Of a stretch of 64,000 nucleotides of DNA, positions 59,539 through 64,000 are shown piece by piece. The notes under the pieces were generated by a model. It was not told where the DNA came from and made no database searches. It saw only the letters and a program-made list of their open reading frames with translations. The position numbers and the translations under genes are program-made. Position 1 is the stretch's first letter. Every line of letters starts with the position of its first letter. This DNA comes from Nageia nagi (Eukaryota; Pinophyta), in assembly GCA_050084985.1 (NCBI GenBank), contig JBITNC010000002.1:868001-932000 (forward strand), given 5' to 3'.

Positions 59539-60769
59539 TACATTGATGAAGTTTTGCTTGATGTTGTTCCTTTGGATTTGTGGGATTATGCTTGGTAGTC
59601 CTTATCTATGGGAAAGAGATGCTTTATTTTATAGAAAGGAAAACAAATATAAACTCATTAAATATGGAGTTGAATACATGGTTGGTGCTCATCAAAATAA
59701 GAAAAAGGATATTTCTTTGATTACTGCAGGACAAGCAAAGAGACTAATTAATACAAGACAAATATTTGTACTTGCAATGGTGAAATATCAAGATGAAGTG
59801 GAAATCATAAAGCCACTTGAGGATTGTGAACCACAATACAAAGAAGAAGTAAAAGAGGTAATTTCTGAATTTGAATATTTATTTCAAGTACCTAAAGAAC
59901 TTCCACCAAAAAAAGATATAGAACATGAGATTCAATTACATCCTGATGTTGCACTTCCTAATATTGGCTTATATAGAAATTATACTTTGGAAATTGAAGA
60001 AATTAAGAAACAAGTCAAGGAATTGTTAGAACAAGGAGTCATTAGACCTAGCACATCACCATGTGGATCTCCTATTGTTATAATTCCAAAGAAAGATGGA
60101 ACTTGGCATATATGTGTTGATTACAGGGCACTAAATAAGATCACAGTTAAAAATTGATATCCTTTGCCACATATTGATGATTTAATGGATCAATTACAAA
60201 AAGCTAGGCTTTTCACAAAATTGGATCTAAGAAGTGGTTATCATGAAGTATGAGTTAAAGAAGAGGATGTGTGGAAAATTGCTTTTAAAACTAGGCAAGG
60301 ATTGTTTGAATGGTTGGTTTTATCATTTGGATTATGCAATGCTCCTGCTACTTTCATGCATGTAATGAATGAGGTTTTAAGGTCTTTCATTGATGATTTT
60401 GTTATTGTGTATCTTGATGATATTCTCATTTATAGTGATAATTGGAAAGATCATGTGGTACATATTCGTAAAGTGTTTGAAGTTTTAAGGGAAGCAAAAC
60501 TCTATTTAAAGATGTCTAAGTGTGAGTTTGTGAGGAAGAGTTTAATCTATCTTGGCCACATTGTAGGTGAAGGTCAATTGAGGATAGATCTTGCAAAAAT
60601 TGAGGCTGTGTTGAAATGGCCTACTCCCACTAATGTGACAGAGACTAGGAGTTTTCTTGGGGTAATGCAGTATTTATGCAAGTTTATTACTAACTTTTCT
60701 TACATGGCTTATCCACTTCATGCAATTACAGGAAAGAGTCATGGATTTCAGTGGGGAGGGAAAGAATAA
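59522..60769 (+). pseudogene. pol: Element G reverse transcriptase
   Basis: In a +1 frame relative to gag. Segments: LGSPYLWERDALFYRKEN, LLEQGVIRPSTSPCGSPIV, PKKDGTWHICVDYRALN, then a stop, [25 protein letters not shown], a stop, VLSFGLCNAPATF, the catalytic YLDD at 60410-60421, YLGHIVGEGQ and the FLGVMQYLCKFI block. Stops TGA at 60155-60157 and 60252-60254 sit where the family has an Arg codon, consistent with CGA to TGA. TAA at 60767-60769 ends the segment. All RT motifs 1-7 can be traced. Confidence 0.92.
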
Positions 60770-60830
60770 CATGCTTTTGAAAATGAAAATTATTAATGCT
60801 CTAGTACTTGCTTTGGCTAATCTTTAGAAA

Positions 60831-61592
60831 ATGTTTGAAATTGAAAATGATGCAAGTGACTATGCTATGGGTGCAGTTTTATTACAAGAAAAACATCTGA
60901 TTTGCTATCACTCGAAAATGTTTACCAGTGTAGTAAGAAACTATCCCACATATGATAAAGAGTTGTATGCATTAGTTCAAAGTGTTAAGAAATGGAAGAA
61001 CTATTTGGTAGGTAAAGAGATAATAATTCATACATACCATCAACCCTTGCAATATCTTCAGTCACAATCTAAGTTGCAACAATCTAGGCACTTTCGTTGG
61101 ATGGGATTCTTGCAACAATTTCATTTGGTGATTATGTACAAGAAGGGTACTCAAAATAAAATTGTTGATATGTTGTCTAGGCCTCTAATAGTTGCTAGTG
61201 TTGTGATTCTGCAAAATAGTTCTTTAATGCATGACAGGTATAAAGAAAAATATATGGTTGATCCTGATTTCCAAAATGTCTATCATAGATTGAGTCTTGG
61301 TAACAAGGTTGGAAATCATGACTTTCATTTGCATGATGGATTACTTTTTCATTTGGAAAAACTTTGTATTCCTAATGGTGAGAGGAATGATTTGATTAGG
61401 GAAGCTCATACTTCTCGTATTTCAGGGTACTTTGGTGTTGGGAAAACTCTTGCTAATCTACAAAGGTATTGTTATTGGTGTAAAATACAAGAAAATGTAT
61501 CCAGATATATTAGAGGTTGTATGTTATGCAGTGTAAGCAAACCCAATAATAGGAAATTTGGTCTTTATATGCCATTGTCCATTCCTACATGA
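60831..61592 (+). pseudogene. pol: Element G RNase H and integrase zinc finger
   Basis: A second frameshift between 60770 and 60831 shifts the frame. RNase H: EIENDASDYAMGAVLLQE, YPTYDKELYALV, then the DMLSRP end-of-RNase H block. Integrase zinc finger: REAHTSRISGYFGVGKT (second His of HHCC changed to Tyr), WCKIQENVSRYIRGCMLC. The frame closes at TGA 61590-61592, at a codon that encodes Trp in relatives (PWESISMDF follows). Confidence 0.9.
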
Positions 61593-61610
61593 CCGTGGGA
61601 GAGTATTTCT

Positions 61611-62499
61611 ATGGATTTTGTTGGAGGTTTACCTATGTCTAAGAGAGGTCATGATTATTTATATGTGGTTATGGATAGATTCAGTAAGATGTGTATTCTA
61701 ATCCTATGTAAAAAGATTGTGATAGGTCAAGAGACAACTAATCTTTTCTTTACTTATGTGTGGGTACATTTTGGTCTTCCTACTTCTATCATTTCTGACA
61801 AGGATTCTAGGTTTCTTGGAAAATTTTGGACTTCTTTATGGGAAAGGATGGACACTAAGCTAAAGAGGAGTACAACATTTCATCCACAGATAGATGGTCA
61901 AATAGAGGTGGTAAATAGGACAATGGTACACCTATTATGAGGTTATTATGGTAAGCATCCTAAGACTTAGGATGAGCATTTGAGTTATATACAACATGTA
62001 TATAATCAGGCTTTACATTCTTCTACTAACAAAACACCTTTTGAGACTTGTTTTGGTTATTTGCCAAAATCACCTTTCGATATGGCTTTTGCTTCAACAA
62101 GTGATGGAGATATAGTTCTTCATAATGAGGAGGAGCGGGCAAAGAATTTTATTGAGAGGATCAAATTGATTCATCAAAAGGTAAAAGAACAGTTGGAGAA
62201 GAGTCAGGCTAAGTATAAGGAGAGGCATGATCATCATCATGTGGATCATAAATTTTAGGTTGGGGATCAAGTATGGCTTCATCTCAGTAAGGAGAGATAG
62301 CATGGTAAGGGAAAGAAGTTGAAACCAATAAGGTATGGTCCATTTACCATTATTGGTCAAGTTGGAGACAATGTGTTTCGATTGGACTTACCACCCTATA
62401 TGCAAATGTATTCCATTATTAATGTTGAGAACTTGAAGTTGTATGAACCAACCTTAGTTGCAAAAGATACAGATGTTATGTTACCGATGAGGATTTAGC
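61611..62499 (+). pseudogene. pol: Element G integrase core and C-terminal domain
   Basis: Same frame as RNase H. Catalytic residues: Asp in ISMDF at 61614, Asp in IISDKDSRFL at 61797, Glu in GQIEVVNR at 61905 (DD35E spacing). Stops at 61938-61940, in the HPKT-DEHL region and at 62256-62258. The C-terminal GPY/F module is present: PIRYGPFTIIGQVGDNVFRL near 62330. Beyond it, out-of-frame traces (KAKWYAVDRVRELYPHL near 62610-62660) may be a lineage-specific tail. I cannot confirm a chromodomain. Confidence 0.88.
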
Positions 62500-62710
62500 C
62501 CCTGAGCACATGAATGTGTTGGTTAAGGATGCAGTAATGGAAAAGAAGTAATGATCATCTTGTAGTGGCATACATGAGGTGTGGCATATTGGAGTGAAGG
62601 GCCAACATCCACACAAGGCCAAGTGGTATGCAGTTGATCGGGTGAGGGAGCTCTACCCTCACCTCATTTCATCATCCTAATTGCTTATGGGGACAAAAGC
62701 TCTCTCTCAA

Positions 62711-62720
62711 TGGGGAGGAA
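62711..62720 (+). promoter_or_regulatory. Element G polypurine tract
   Basis: tggggaggaa, immediately before the 3' LTR TGATCC. Confidence 0.85.
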
Positions 62721-63858
<1,138 letters not shown>

Positions 63859-63863
63859 CAATC

Positions 63864-64000
63864 ATTAACCATAACTAGTTTCACTGTATAGAGTAGTCGA
63901 CCAACAAGTAGTCATGTGAGTCTCCATGAGTTTGCCAACCCAAAGTAACCTACACTGTCAAGAAAAACCTGCAAGCTACAAGTAGATCATAAACAAGATC
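63864..64000 (-). mobile_element. Continuation of antisense Copia element F3
   Basis: cattaaccataactagtttcactg... matches 55252 onward in F2 (cattaaccataattgatttcactg...), so the F3 interior resumes after the G insertion and runs out of the window. Confidence 0.8.

Overview
This window looks like intergenic heterochromatin from a large-genome seed plant. It is AT-rich and consists almost wholly of nested LTR retrotransposons, many with stop-riddled reading frames. A gymnosperm is my best guess, from the density of old, decayed LTR elements and the kinesin similarity, but nothing here identifies a species. I see no intact host gene, no tRNA or rRNA gene and no CRISPR. Element boundaries were placed by eye from TG...CA ends, primer-binding sites (PBS), polypurine tracts (PPT) and 5-bp target-site duplications (TSD).

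Layout: 1-11534 is a tandem array of a 3.3-kb unit (three copies plus half of a fourth). Each unit carries a dead Ty3/gypsy integrase fragment, two exons of a kinesin-14 (KCBP-type) motor domain with their intron, and an antisense LTR fragment. 11994-18736 is a non-autonomous gypsy-type element (A, TSD AAATA) with an inverted solo LTR at the start of its 3' LTR. 18755-20609 is a long inverted repeat whose arms carry two more exons of the same kinesin. 20857-22414 is an antisense LTR of another family (C1). 22530-27595 (D1, TSD ATAGT) and 29361-34659 (D2, TSD CTTTC) are two deletion-derivative gypsy elements of one family, with gag and, in D1, a remnant of the integrase C-terminus.

34989-45445 is a gypsy-type element with gag and protease but no RT or IN (B). 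A nearly complete Copia element (35138-40287, TSD AGTGG, Tork/Tnt1-like, only two in-frame stops) sits inside its 5' LTR. 45446-47446 is a second, truncated kinesin inverted repeat with a LINE fragment in its loop. 47690-48215 is a possible gypsy pol relic and 48512-49846 a second antisense C-type LTR. 50010-54202 is a relative of B (E). 54203-57033 holds Copia-type LTRs in both orientations and an antisense RNase H fragment (F1-F3). 57034-63858 is a structurally complete Ty3/gypsy element with gag-PR-RT-RH-IN (G, TSD CAATC), inserted in F3, which resumes at 63864.

How the parts relate: the autonomous elements are the probable enzyme source for relatives that lost pol (A, B, D1, D2, E). The most interesting signal is that four consecutive exons of one host kinesin motor domain, introns included, were captured at DNA level and amplified in two ways: as a direct tandem array and as inverted repeats able to give hairpin RNA.
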